A stretch of DNA of 64,000 nt from assembly GCF_001598235.1 (NCBI RefSeq), contig NZ_BCYO01000006.1, positions 213,433 through 277,432 on the forward strand, written 5' to 3'. This document shows, one piece after another, positions 8,689-18,178 of the stretch. How positions within the stretch are numbered: position 1 is the first letter of the stretch; each line of letters opens with the position of its first letter. Under the pieces are notes generated by a model. The model saw only the letters and a list, made by a program, of their open reading frames with translations. It had not been told where the DNA came from and did not search any database. This DNA is from Polaromonas jejuensis NBRC 106434. Lineage in GTDB: Bacteria > Pseudomonadota > Gammaproteobacteria > Burkholderiales > Burkholderiaceae_C. A program made the position numbers and the translations under genes.

Positions 8689-9498
8689 ATGAACCACGGC
8701 CTTCTTGTCATCGATCCCCAAAACGACTTCTGTGACCAGCCCGGCGCCAGCCTGCCGGTCGCGGGGGCCTGTGCAGACATGGGCCGCCTGGCGGACTTCA
8801 TGACCCGCATGGGTTCCCGGCTGTCGCGCCTCATCGTCACGCTCGACTCGCATCCCTACGTGGGGATCGAGCGGCCGACGTTCTGGCAGACCGGCACAAG
8901 AGATGCCATAGCGCCCTTCACCCCCATTCTGGCGGCCGATGTGGAGGCAGGACGCTTTCTGCCACGACGTGCAGAGTTACGTCCCCAGGTGCTCAACTAC
9001 CTCCGGGCACTTGAGGCCGCAGGAAGGTACACCCTGATGGTCTGGCCCGTGCATTGCGTGACCGGGACCTGGGGACACAACATCGAGCAGCAGGTGGCCG
9101 CCGCCCTGAACCAATGGGAGCTGACCCATCAGCGGCAGGTCACGAAGGTACTCAAGGGCATGAACCCGATGACCGAGCAATACAGCGCGATTCGGGCCGA
9201 GGTCCCCTGCCCTGACGACCCGCTCACGCTGCCCAACCAGACCCTGCTGGCGAGCCTGAAGGCCATTGACGGTTACCTGTATGTGGCGGGTGAAGCCTCC
9301 AGCCATTGCGTGAAAGCCACCATGGAAGACGTCTTTCAGGCACTCACGCCGCAGCAGATGGGTCGAATCATTCTTTTGACGGACTGCATGAGTCCTGTTG
9401 CAGGGTTCGAGCAACAGAGCGAGGCATTTATGAGCTTTGCCCGCGGACTGGGTGCCAAGACGCTGACGAGCGCGCAAGCCATGGCGCAGCACGGCTGA
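8689..9498 (+). CDS. Cysteine hydrolase of the isochorismatase/nicotinamidase superfamily
   Basis: A 269-residue protein. The N-terminal beta strand carries the catalytic Asp (LLVIDPQNDFCD, D9), and the C-terminal half carries the nucleophile Cys in GEASSHCVKATMED. This is the arrangement of nicotinamidases and related amidases. It lacks close similarity to PncA over its whole length, so the substrate (nicotinamide or another amide) is unknown. It is a single gene between the metK terminator and the groES promoter region; no operon partner is evident. The 160 bases downstream (9499-9657) hold nothing I can recognise. Confidence 0.75.
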   Translation: MNHGLLVIDPQNDFCDQPGASLPVAGACADMGRLADFMTRMGSRLSRLIVTLDSHPYVGIERPTFWQTGTRDAIAPFTPILAADVEAGRFLPRRAELRPQVLNYLRALEAAGRYTLMVWPVHCVTGTWGHNIEQQVAAALNQWELTHQRQVTKVLKGMNPMTEQYSAIRAEVPCPDDPLTLPNQTLLASLKAIDGYLYVAGEASSHCVKATMEDVFQALTPQQMGRIILLTDCMSPVAGFEQQSEAFMSFARGLGAKTLTSAQAMAQHG

Positions 9499-9657
9499 AA
9501 ATCCAGACGGCGCTGAGGGCGCCAGCGCGCGCAACCTTGCAGGAATCGCATCGTCGCCAGGCGCGGCAAACGGAGTCCTGCACATCCGCCTCCTTGAGAA
9601 TTTGGCCAATTTGTTGTGCAGATCGTGCATCAACACGGCATTCAAGCATCAACCCGT

Positions 9658-9686
9658 CTTGAAAACTTCACAAAACCCCTTATGAT
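9658..9686 (+). promoter_or_regulatory. groES-groEL promoter, overlapping sigma-70 and sigma-32 elements
   Basis: TTGAAA (9659-9664), a 16-base spacer and TATGAT (9681-9686) make a good vegetative promoter. The same bases contain CTTGAAA (9658-9664) and CCCCTTAT (9676-9683), close to the heat-shock sigma-32 consensus. The CIRCE operator starts directly at the -10 element. Confidence 0.75.
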
Positions 9687-9712
9687 TAGCACTCGATGGC
9701 ATGGAGTGCTAA
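9686..9712 (+). promoter_or_regulatory. CIRCE operator (HrcA binding site)
   Basis: A perfect match to the CIRCE consensus: TTAGCACTC (9686-9694), nine bases, GAGTGCTAA (9704-9712). It is the HrcA repressor site and implies an hrcA gene elsewhere in the genome. Confidence 0.96.
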
Positions 9713-9742
9713 CAAGCGCTACCAAGCCATAAAGTTAGTGTT

Positions 9743-9769
9743 CACCGACTTTTAGTCGGTGATTTTTTG
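9743..9769 (+). terminator. Terminator-like hairpin inside the groES leader
   Basis: CACCGACT (9743-9750) pairs perfectly with AGTCGGTG (9754-9761) over a TTT loop, followed by ATTTTTTG. It sits between the promoter and the groES ATG, so it could act as an attenuator, a leader-stabilising hairpin or a partial terminator. Confidence 0.6.
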
Positions 9770-9790
9770 ATTCTCAAACAAGGAGCTCTC

Positions 9791-10081
9791 ATGAAACTTC
9801 GTCCTTTGCACGACCGCGTGATCGTCAAACGCGTGGAAAACGAAACCAAAACCGCTTCCGGCATCGTCATTCCTGACAGCGCCGCTGAAAAGCCTGATCA
9901 AGGCGAAGTGCTGGCAGTCGGTCCAGGCAAGAAGAATGACAAGGGCGACATCAGCCCCGTGGGCGTGAAAGTCGGCGACCGCGTGTTGTTCGGCAAATAC
10001 AGCGGCCAGACCGTCAAGGTCGATGGCGACGAACTGCTCGTCATGAAAGAAGAAGACCTCTTCGCAGTGGTCGAGAAATAA
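9791..10081 (+). CDS. groES: Co-chaperonin GroES
   Basis: The 96-residue lid of the GroEL folding chamber. It begins [14 protein letters not shown] and has the mobile-loop region ([14 protein letters not shown]) and the C-terminal [13 protein letters not shown] 9791 is preceded by AAGGAG. It is the first gene of the CIRCE-controlled groESL operon, 48 bases upstream of groEL. Confidence 0.98.
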   Translation: MKLRPLHDRVIVKRVENETKTASGIVIPDSAAEKPDQGEVLAVGPGKKNDKGDISPVGVKVGDRVLFGKYSGQTVKVDGDELLVMKEEDLFAVVEK

Positions 10082-10105
10082 GTTCTCAGCTCTTTCAATC
10101 CCTAA

Positions 10106-11779
<1,674 letters not shown>

Positions 11780-11782
11780 TGT

Positions 11783-11855
11783 CAGCCCCCGGACTTGCCA
11801 CTTCGCATGCTTTGCCCCGCGAGGGGGAAACACAGCGACATGAGGGCGGTCCGGC
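11783..11855 (+). repeat. Dispersed repeat family 2, degenerate copy
   Basis: It contains CCCCCGGACTTGCCACTTCG, CCCCGCGAGGGGG and GGGCGGTCCGG in the same order as the better copy at 21187-21275, but with many differences. It lies between groEL and its terminator. Confidence 0.5.
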
Positions 11856-11890
11856 GGCGGTTTGACACCGCCCGGCTCTCAGCCAACTCA

Positions 11891-11924
11891 AAGGCCTCGC
11901 AGCGCAAGCTGCGGGGCCTTTTTA
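11891..11924 (+). terminator. groESL terminator
   Basis: AAGGCCTCGCAG (11891-11902) pairs with CTGCGGGGCCTT (11909-11920; one G-U) and is followed by TTTTTA. The convergent kinase gene ends at 11922, so the sequence may serve both strands. Confidence 0.85.
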
Positions 11925-13388
11925 CATGAGCAGAAAAGAAAAAACGGCACCTTTTTCAGCGCGCTGCAGCAATTGGATGTCACTCCCATGCAGCTGCAGG
12001 ATGCGCTTCACGATGACAAGACCCAGTCCGCCGGCACGTCCGCCTGCGGACGAAAACACCGGGCGCATGAAAAGCCCCTGGTGCAGCGCACCCGGAATAC
12101 CCGGCCCGGTGTCACTGACCTCGACACGCACGCCCGCGGCTTCCGGCCGCAACTGCACCACGATTTCGCCGCCTTCGGGGGTGTGGCGAATCGCGTTGTC
12201 CAGCAAATTGGTCAAGACCCTCTCGATCATCCCCAGATCCGCCGTGACGACGGGCAGGCCTGGCACCATATCGGGGATCAGCCGCTGGCTCCGCGCCTCT
12301 GCGGCCAGCTCGAATTTCTGGAAAACGTCCTGCACCAGATCGGCAAGCGCAAAGCGCTCCATTTCAGGCTTGACGACGCCGTATTCGAGACGGGCCAGCT
12401 CGAACAGCTCCTGGGCCAGGCGCCCAACCTTGCGGCTTTGGTCGAGTGCAATTTCAAGGTAGCGACGTTGATCGGCAGCATCCAGCGTATCGGCTTTCAC
12501 CAGCAAGGTCTCCAGATAACCGTGCAGGGATGTCAGCGGCGTACGCAGGTCGTGCGAAATGTTGGCAAACAGTTCGCGCCGCTGCTGATCCCGCAACGTC
12601 AGCTCGCGCCACTGCTCGGCGATGCGTTGCGTCATTCGCGCGAAGGCCTGGCCCAGCGCGGCGATTTCTCCGCCGCCCTTGCAGGCCTGCGCCAGTGCGG
12701 GCGCGGCACTGTCCAGCGCGACAAGGCCATCCGTCTCGAAATGGCGTACCGCCACTGTTAACCGGCGCAGTGGCCGCGTGATCAGGTGAAAGGCCGCCAG
12801 CCCCGCAATCAGGCCCAGCAAGGCGACCAGCGCCATGGACCAGAGCGTGGAGCGCAGCACACTGTCGGCAGAGAGGTTGGCAGCCAGGGTATCGCGCTCC
12901 TCACCGAACAGGACCACGTAGACGTAGCCTGCATCACGCCCATCGACTTTCAGCGGGGCAGCGCTGAATACCTTGCGCGAGTCACTGCTGCGCGGGTCGT
13001 CGCCGAAGACGGGCAGCGGCGCCCCGGCCAGCAGGCGCCGGATCGGTGCAACGTCAACCCGGTCGCGCTTCAGATGCCCTGGCGGGGCAGCCTGCGCCTG
13101 GATGCGCCCGTCCGGCCACAACAGATAGACCTCGACACTGGGGTTGACGGCCATCAGCTTGTCGAACAGGTCATGTACCGCAGCCTCATTAAGACCCGTA
13201 CGCTCCATCAAGGCCGAGTTGGCGGCAATGTGTGCGGCCAAGCCCATGGAGAGGCGCTGCATCACCTCCTGTTCATGCTGCCCATTCGCTCTCATCTGAA
13301 GCCACGCCGTTGCGCCGCAACAAGCCAGCAGCAAGACCGCAAACACCATTGAAAGACGCTGCGACAGGGAAAGGCCGCCTGGCTTCAT
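11922..13388 (-). CDS. Membrane sensor histidine kinase
   Basis: A 488-residue kinase. Membrane segments at about 11-30 and 183-203 flank a periplasmic sensor region of roughly 150 residues with no domain I can name. A HAMP linker (about 204-262) follows, then the phospho-acceptor H279 in ANISHDLRTPL, the N box LTNLLDNAIRHTPEGG, and G boxes VSDTGPGIP and GGLGLVIV. It overlaps the upstream response regulator by 4 bases (ATGA), so they form one unit. Position next to the methionine-repair genes suggests it senses an oxidant or envelope damage; this is inference. Confidence 0.88.
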   Translation of the reverse strand: MKPGGLSLSQRLSMVFAVLLLACCGATAWLQMRANGQHEQEVMQRLSMGLAAHIAANSALMERTGLNEAAVHDLFDKLMAVNPSVEVYLLWPDGRIQAQAAPPGHLKRDRVDVAPIRRLLAGAPLPVFGDDPRSSDSRKVFSAAPLKVDGRDAGYVYVVLFGEERDTLAANLSADSVLRSTLWSMALVALLGLIAGLAAFHLITRPLRRLTVAVRHFETDGLVALDSAAPALAQACKGGGEIAALGQAFARMTQRIAEQWRELTLRDQQRRELFANISHDLRTPLTSLHGYLETLLVKADTLDAADQRRYLEIALDQSRKVGRLAQELFELARLEYGVVKPEMERFALADLVQDVFQKFELAAEARSQRLIPDMVPGLPVVTADLGMIERVLTNLLDNAIRHTPEGGEIVVQLRPEAAGVRVEVSDTGPGIPGALHQGLFMRPVFSSAGGRAGGLGLVIVKRILQLHGSDIQLLQRAEKGAVFSFLLM

Positions 13389-14113
13389 GTCCCGGCCTCT
13401 TCCGCAGCAGACACCACCATTTTGTAGCCGCGCCCCCAGACCGTGAGGATGCGGCGGGGCTCTGCCGCGTTGGCCTCCACTTTGATTCGCAGGCGGTTGA
13501 TATGGGTGTTGACCGTGTGCTCATAGCCATCGTGCTGGTAGCCCCATACCTGGTTGAGCAAATCCAGCCGCGAAAAAACACGCCCGGGATGGCGCGCGAA
13601 AAAATACAGCAGGTCGAATTCGCGTGGCGTCAATTCGATGCGTTTCCCGTCCACCTGCACCTCGCGTTCCAGCGGGTCTATGCAGAGGTTGCCCAGCTCG
13701 AGTCGGCCGGACTCCACACGCGCATCGCGCGCCATGGCTTCGGTGCGCCGCAGCAGCGCACGCACGCGCGCCACCAGCTCAAGTACCGAAAAAGGCTTGG
13801 CGAGATAGTCGTCGGCGCCGAGTTCCAGGCCAAGAATGCGGTGCACCTCACTGGAGCGGGCGCTGATGATGATGATGGGCGTGTAGCGCGTCATCGCGCG
13901 GGCGCGACGGCAGATTTCGAGGCCATCGACGCCGGGGAGCATCAGGTCGAGAACCAGCGCATCCCAGTGGCCGCGTTCGAGCTCGCGGACACCCGCATGG
14001 CCATCAGCGGCATGCACCACGGTCAGCCCCTCATCGTGCAGATGCATGCGCAGCAGCTCTGCAATATGGGGATCATCCTCGACGATCAGAACACGTTTGG
14101 CAGGGTCCATCAC
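13385..14113 (-). CDS. OmpR/PhoB-family response regulator
   Basis: 242 residues. The receiver domain has acidic pocket VEDD (11-14), phospho-acceptor D56 in VLDLMLPGVDG and Lys in DDYLAKPF. The C-terminal winged helix is intact (ELTPREFDLLYF, then the HTVNTHINRLRIK recognition region). Two ATGs (14113, 14110) are possible starts. It is cotranscribed with the kinase and divergent from the cytochrome b561/molybdopterin operon, its most likely target, across a 95-base promoter region holding a direct repeat. Confidence 0.9.
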   Translation of the reverse strand: MMDPAKRVLIVEDDPHIAELLRMHLHDEGLTVVHAADGHAGVRELERGHWDALVLDLMLPGVDGLEICRRARAMTRYTPIIIISARSSEVHRILGLELGADDYLAKPFSVLELVARVRALLRRTEAMARDARVESGRLELGNLCIDPLEREVQVDGKRIELTPREFDLLYFFARHPGRVFSRLDLLNQVWGYQHDGYEHTVNTHINRLRIKVEANAAEPRRILTVWGRGYKMVVSAAEEAGT

Positions 14114-14119
14114 TTGGGA

Positions 14120-14151
14120 TTATCACGCGATCCCTCTTTTTGAGTTATCAC
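14120..14151. promoter_or_regulatory. Candidate response-regulator operator (direct repeats)
   Basis: TTATCAC occurs at 14120-14126 and again at 14145-14151 in the same orientation, and a related CGTGATGAAT on the other strand at 14168-14177. Direct repeats between divergent regulator and target genes fit OmpR-family binding. No direct evidence of binding. Confidence 0.35.
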
Positions 14152-14208
14152 AATTAATTGAACATTTCGTGATGAATCGGCCATGGAGTGCGTCCAATAA
14201 TCCGCCCC

Positions 14209-14835
14209 ATGAAGCACAAAACCACCGACAAAGGCTGTGCGCCCATCCACCCGCTGTGGATGCGCATCACCCACTGGCTCAACGCCCTGGCCGTGCTGGT
14301 GATGGTGACCAGTGGCTGGCGCATCTATAACGCGTCGCCCTTCTTTCCCTTTGAGATTCCGGAAGTCATCACGCTGGGCGGCTGGCTGGGCGGCGCACTG
14401 CAGTGGCACTTTGCAGCGATGTGGCTGCTGGCCGCCAACGGGCTCATTTATCTGTCATTCAATCTGGCCAGCGGCCGGCTGTTCCGGAAGTTCTTCCCGC
14501 TGACGGTCTCCGGCATTGTGCGCGACACGCTCGCCGCGCTTCGCGGACGGCTTTCACACGCCGACCCGCGGAGCTACAACAACGTTCAGCGTTTTGCCTA
14601 CCTCTTCGTGATGCTCGACATAGTGCTGCTGGTGCTGTCGGGCCTCGTGCTTTGGAAGTCGGTCCAGTTCGGTGTGCTGCGCGAGCTGCTGGGCGGCTAC
14701 GAAGTCGCCCGCCGGATTCACTTTTTTGCGATGACCGCACTGGTGGCCTTCGTGGCCGTTCACCTGGTGATGGTCGCGCTGGTTCCGCGCACCCTGCTCA
14801 CCATGCTGAGCGGCCGCACAGGGAAAACCGTATGA
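14209..14835 (+). CDS. Cytochrome b561-type membrane protein (partner of the molybdopterin oxidoreductase)
   Basis: A 208-residue membrane protein with four or five hydrophobic helices and His residues positioned as haem ligands (HPLWMRITHWLNALAV near the start, and HFFAMTALVAFVAVHLVMVAL near the end). It resembles the cytochrome b subunits that feed quinol electrons to periplasmic oxidoreductases, not the ferric-reductase-like MsrQ/YedZ. ATG 14209 is used; an upstream start at 14188 would add seven residues. Its stop overlaps the start of the molybdopterin protein, so the two almost certainly work as a pair. Confidence 0.82.
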   Translation: MKHKTTDKGCAPIHPLWMRITHWLNALAVLVMVTSGWRIYNASPFFPFEIPEVITLGGWLGGALQWHFAAMWLLAANGLIYLSFNLASGRLFRKFFPLTVSGIVRDTLAALRGRLSHADPRSYNNVQRFAYLFVMLDIVLLVLSGLVLWKSVQFGVLRELLGGYEVARRIHFFAMTALVAFVAVHLVMVALVPRTLLTMLSGRTGKTV

Positions 14836-15623
14836 AGATACTCCAACGCCCCCCACTGACCGGCGTCGACGGCGATGCCGCCCTCGCCGAAGCCCGCAAG
14901 CTGATAGGCCGCCGCATAGCGCAGCCGGCACGCCGCGCCTTTCTGCAGCGCTCGCTGACGCTGGGCGGCCTGTCGCTGCTGAGCGGCTGCAGCATCAGCG
15001 ACAACAGCAGCGTCGAAGCGGCGCTTGCCCGCATCTCGCGCTTCAACGACACGGTGCAGGGCTGGATTTTCGACCCGAACCGGCTCGCGCCGACCTACCC
15101 CGACGCCATGATCACGCGCCCCTTTCCGTTCAACGCCTACTACGGCGAAGATGAAATCCGCGAGGTGGACGAAGCCGGCTACCGGCTCGAAGTAACTGGC
15201 CTGGTGGCCGACAAGCGCAGCTGGACGCTGGCCGAACTGCGCGCCATGCCGCAGCAGGATCAGGTCACCCGCCACATCTGCGTCGAAGGCTGGAGCGCCA
15301 TCGGCAAATGGGGCGGTGTGCATTTCGCCGATTTCCTGAAGCGCGTGGGCGCCGACACCAGCGCGAAGTACATAGGCTTCAAGTGCGCGGACGACTACTA
15401 CACCAGCATAGACATGCCGACCGCGCTTCACCCGCAGACGCTGCTGACGCTGAGCTACGACGGCCAGCCCTTGCCGCCGAAATATGGCTTCCCGATGAAG
15501 CTGCGCATGCCCACCAAGCTGGGCTACAAAAACCCGAAACATATCAAGGCGATCTTCGTCACCAACACCTACCCTGGCGGCTATTGGGAAGACCAGGGCT
15601 ACAACTGGTTCGGCGGCAGTTGA
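14832..15623 (+). CDS. Tat-exported molybdopterin-dependent oxidoreductase (YedY/MsrP-like)
   Basis: 263 residues. A twin-arginine signal (ARRAFLQRSLTLGG, Arg 34-35) runs into a lipobox-like LLSGC (C53), so the protein may be anchored in the periplasm. The sulfite-oxidase-type Moco domain has the molybdenum ligand C150 in RHICVEGWSAIGKWGG and family blocks GFKCADDYYTSIDM and PKYGFPMKLRMP. MsrP/YedY reduces methionine sulfoxide on periplasmic proteins; that role is proposed here because of the neighbouring Met-rich peptide and MsrA. The start ATG overlaps the stop of the cytochrome b gene (ATGA). Confidence 0.85.
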   Translation: MKILQRPPLTGVDGDAALAEARKLIGRRIAQPARRAFLQRSLTLGGLSLLSGCSISDNSSVEAALARISRFNDTVQGWIFDPNRLAPTYPDAMITRPFPFNAYYGEDEIREVDEAGYRLEVTGLVADKRSWTLAELRAMPQQDQVTRHICVEGWSAIGKWGGVHFADFLKRVGADTSAKYIGFKCADDYYTSIDMPTALHPQTLLTLSYDGQPLPPKYGFPMKLRMPTKLGYKNPKHIKAIFVTNTYPGGYWEDQGYNWFGGS

Positions 15624-15712
15624 GTGCCCTGAAGGCTCAGCGCTGTTGAAACGTGCGGCACGCGTACATCTCGAAGCGTGCCATTTAAAACCGACTCGAC
15701 AAGGAAACTGAA

Positions 15713-15985
15713 ATGAACAAACTCTCCGCAACACTCCTGGCGACCTTCATGGCCATCGGTTCCGTCTCGGCCTTCGCCGCGGACGAAATGAAGAAGGACG
15801 CCATGGGCAAGGACGAGATGACTAAGGACTCGATGGCCAAGGACTCCAAGGCCAAGGATGCCATGGCTAAAGACGGAATGAAAAAAAAGGACTCGATGGC
15901 GAAAAGCACAATGTCCAAAGATGGCAAGAAAAAGGATGCGATGGCTAAAGACGATGACATGAAAAAGGACGAAATGAAGAAGTAA
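15713..15985 (+). CDS. Secreted methionine/lysine/aspartate repeat peptide (MxKDx repeat, MrpX-like)
   Basis: 90 residues. A signal peptide (1-23, cleavage after AFAA) leaves a 67-residue mature chain built almost entirely of pentapeptides of the form DxMxK. The mature part has 11 Met and about 21 Lys, no Cys and no hydrophobic core, so it should be disordered and highly charged. Such peptides are known as MrpX in Azospira, where they soak up hypochlorite by methionine oxidation and are recycled by a periplasmic reductase. A good ribosome-binding site (AAGGAAA) precedes the ATG. The gene starts 89 bases after the molybdopterin gene, so it may have its own promoter. Confidence 0.85.
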   Translation: MNKLSATLLATFMAIGSVSAFAADEMKKDAMGKDEMTKDSMAKDSKAKDAMAKDGMKKKDSMAKSTMSKDGKKKDAMAKDDDMKKDEMKK

Positions 15986-16015
15986 GCCGCGACAACGCCT
16001 GGGCGGAGGTCCCTC

Positions 16016-17317
16016 ATGACTTTCTTCATCCTGTCGTATCTTGGCGGAGCGCTGACCATCCTCGCTCCCTGCATCCTGCCGGTGGTGCCTTTCGTCTTCG
16101 CGCGGGTTGACCAGCCATTCGCCAAAAGCGGCCTGCCCTTGCTGGCGGGCATGGCGCTCACCTTTGCGGCCGTCGGGACACTGGGCGCCGTCGCGGGCAA
16201 CTGGGCCGTAACGGCCAACACATACGGCCGGATGGCCGCCATTGCGCTGCTTGCCGTCATGGGCGTGGCGCTGATGGCACCGCGTTGGGCCGAACGACTC
16301 ACCCGGCCGCTGGTGGCTCTGGGTTCGCGTCTTTCCAACGCCGCAGCAAAACCCACGGACAAGGCCGGGAGCCCTGCCTTGTCCGCCTTTTTTCTCGGCA
16401 TGGCCACCGGGCTGCTTTGGGCGCCATGTGCGGGCCCTGTCCTGGGCCTGATCCTCACCGGGGCCGCACTCGAAGGGCCCAGCGTGCGAACCTCCCTGCT
16501 GCTGCTCGCCTATGCGGCCGGTGCCGTGAGCTCGCTCGGGCTGGTTTTGCTCGCCGGCGGCCGGGTCTTTGCCATCCTCAAGCGCTCGCTCGGCATTGGC
16601 GAGTGGCTCCGCAAGGGACTGGGGGTGGCGGTACTCGCCGGCACCACTGCGGTGGCACTGGGGCTGGACACCGGACTGCTGGCGCAATTCTCGTCGGGCG
16701 CTGCTGCTTCACTGGAAAAGGCCCTGTTCCAGCGACTGGGGCCGCAACCGGCGGAACAGGCACCCGCCGCTGCCGTTCGTCCGCAAACGCTGGACCGAGG
16801 CAATTTCATCAGGGTGCAGGCGCGCCCGACCTTGCCGCGGCTCGACACACTGCCCATCGAAGGCAGCATGCCGCCGCTGGCAGGCGGCGTCGAATGGCTG
16901 AACTCGCCGCCGCTCACCGCCAGGGAGCTGCGCGGAAAGGTGGTACTTGTGGACTTCTGGACCTTCGGCTGCATCAACTGCCGCAACGCGCTGCCCCATG
17001 TGCGCGAATGGCACCGCAAATACAAAGACCAGGGGCTGGTTGTGGTCGGCGTGCATGCGCCCGAGTTCGCCTACGAGAAAAACATCAACAATGTGAAGCG
17101 CGCCGTGGGCGATCTGGGCGTCGAGTTTCCGGTCGTGGTCGACAACGACTTCGCCATCTGGCGCGCGTTCAGCAACAACTACTGGCCAGCGCACTATTTC
17201 GTCGACGCTCAGGGGCGCATCCGCTTTCATCACTTTGGCGAAGGCGAGTACGAAAAATCGGAACAGGTCATCCAGCAACTTCTGGAAGAAGCCAGCAACA
17301 AGGCGAAACCGCTATGA
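16016..17317 (+). CDS. DipZ-like thiol-disulfide protein (CcdA membrane domain fused to thioredoxin)
   Basis: 433 residues. The N-terminal part has about six membrane helices with the two CcdA cysteines in LAPCILPVVP and WAPCAGPVLG, which pass reducing power across the membrane. A linker leads to a periplasmic thioredoxin-like domain with the CXXC GCINC (C319, C322) and the TlpA-like block HAPEFAYEKNINNVKRA. The predicted role is to bring cytoplasmic reducing equivalents to periplasmic thiol enzymes, here most likely the exported MsrA downstream, with which it overlaps in ATGA. GGAGG lies 8 bases before the ATG. Confidence 0.88.
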   Translation: MTFFILSYLGGALTILAPCILPVVPFVFARVDQPFAKSGLPLLAGMALTFAAVGTLGAVAGNWAVTANTYGRMAAIALLAVMGVALMAPRWAERLTRPLVALGSRLSNAAAKPTDKAGSPALSAFFLGMATGLLWAPCAGPVLGLILTGAALEGPSVRTSLLLLAYAAGAVSSLGLVLLAGGRVFAILKRSLGIGEWLRKGLGVAVLAGTTAVALGLDTGLLAQFSSGAAASLEKALFQRLGPQPAEQAPAAAVRPQTLDRGNFIRVQARPTLPRLDTLPIEGSMPPLAGGVEWLNSPPLTARELRGKVVLVDFWTFGCINCRNALPHVREWHRKYKDQGLVVVGVHAPEFAYEKNINNVKRAVGDLGVEFPVVVDNDFAIWRAFSNNYWPAHYFVDAQGRIRFHHFGEGEYEKSEQVIQQLLEEASNKAKPL

Positions 17318-18072
17318 ACACACCGTCAAACACCTATCTAAAGCCTTTCACGCCGCCGCCACGCCTGAGCCGGCGCCCGGTGCTGACCGCTCTGGCCATG
17401 GCCTTCGTTGCCGCAGCGACGCTATGGCAGGCCGTACCGTCGCTTGCGGCCGAATCCGCCGTGGCCATCCCCGCACCCGCCGACGATCTGGCGGCAACGC
17501 CCGCTGCGGCTGTCGAAACCGCGGTGCTCGCCGGTGGCTGCTTCTGGGGCGTGCAAGGCGTGTTTCAGCATGTCATGGGCGTGAGCAGCGCCGTGTCGGG
17601 CTATGCCGGCGGCGACGAGGCGTCGGCACGCTACGAGGCCGTGGGATCAGGCCGCACCGGACACGCGGAGGCCGTGCGGATCACCTATGACCCCAAGCAG
17701 ATCAGCTATGGGCGCATCCTGCAGATTTACTTTTCGGTGGCACACAACCCGACCGAGCTGAATCGCCAGGGACCGGACCAGGGCCCGCAATACCGATCGA
17801 CGATCTTCGCGCAGAACGCCACGCAGGCACGCATTGCGAAGGCCTACATCGCCCAGCTCAACAAGGCCGGCAGCTTTGGCTTGCCCATCGTCACCACCAC
17901 CGAAATGCAAAAACCCTTCTTCCCGGCTGAGGCCTACCACCAGGACTACCTGGCGCGGAACCCCCACAACCCCTACATCGCCTACAACGACCTGCCGAAA
18001 ATCGACAATCTCAAGCGGCTGTTCCCCGATCGCTACCGCGCGGTACCGGCGCTTGTCGGCAAGGGAAGCTGA
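17314..18072 (+). CDS. msrA: Exported peptide-methionine (S)-S-oxide reductase MsrA
   Basis: 252 residues. The first ~46 residues form a long N-terminal signal or anchor (two Arg, then LTALAMAFVAAATLWQ, ending near PSLAA), unusual for the normally cytoplasmic MsrA. The catalytic domain has the nucleophile C76 in GGCFWGVQG, the GYAGG block and YHQDYLARNPHNPY. It reduces the S epimer of methionine sulfoxide. Translationally coupled to the DipZ-like gene, which can re-reduce it. Placement in the periplasm with the Met-rich peptide is the key functional inference. Confidence 0.93.
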   Translation: MNTPSNTYLKPFTPPPRLSRRPVLTALAMAFVAAATLWQAVPSLAAESAVAIPAPADDLAATPAAAVETAVLAGGCFWGVQGVFQHVMGVSSAVSGYAGGDEASARYEAVGSGRTGHAEAVRITYDPKQISYGRILQIYFSVAHNPTELNRQGPDQGPQYRSTIFAQNATQARIAKAYIAQLNKAGSFGLPIVTTTEMQKPFFPAEAYHQDYLARNPHNPYIAYNDLPKIDNLKRLFPDRYRAVPALVGKGS

Positions 18073-18112
18073 GGCCAGGGCAGCACCGCGGCTTCGGCCG
18101 TATGTCAAAAAT

Positions 18113-18144
18113 GCAAAAAAGCCGCGAATGCGGCTTTTTTGCAA
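18113..18144. terminator. Bidirectional terminator after msrA
   Basis: GCAAAAAAGCCGC, a GAAT loop and GCGGCTTTTTTGC form a perfect hairpin with T runs on both strands. It separates msrA from the convergent DUF805 gene. Confidence 0.9.
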
Positions 18145-18178
18145 AGATTAAGCTGTGCTGGCCCTGGATTGAAACGCG

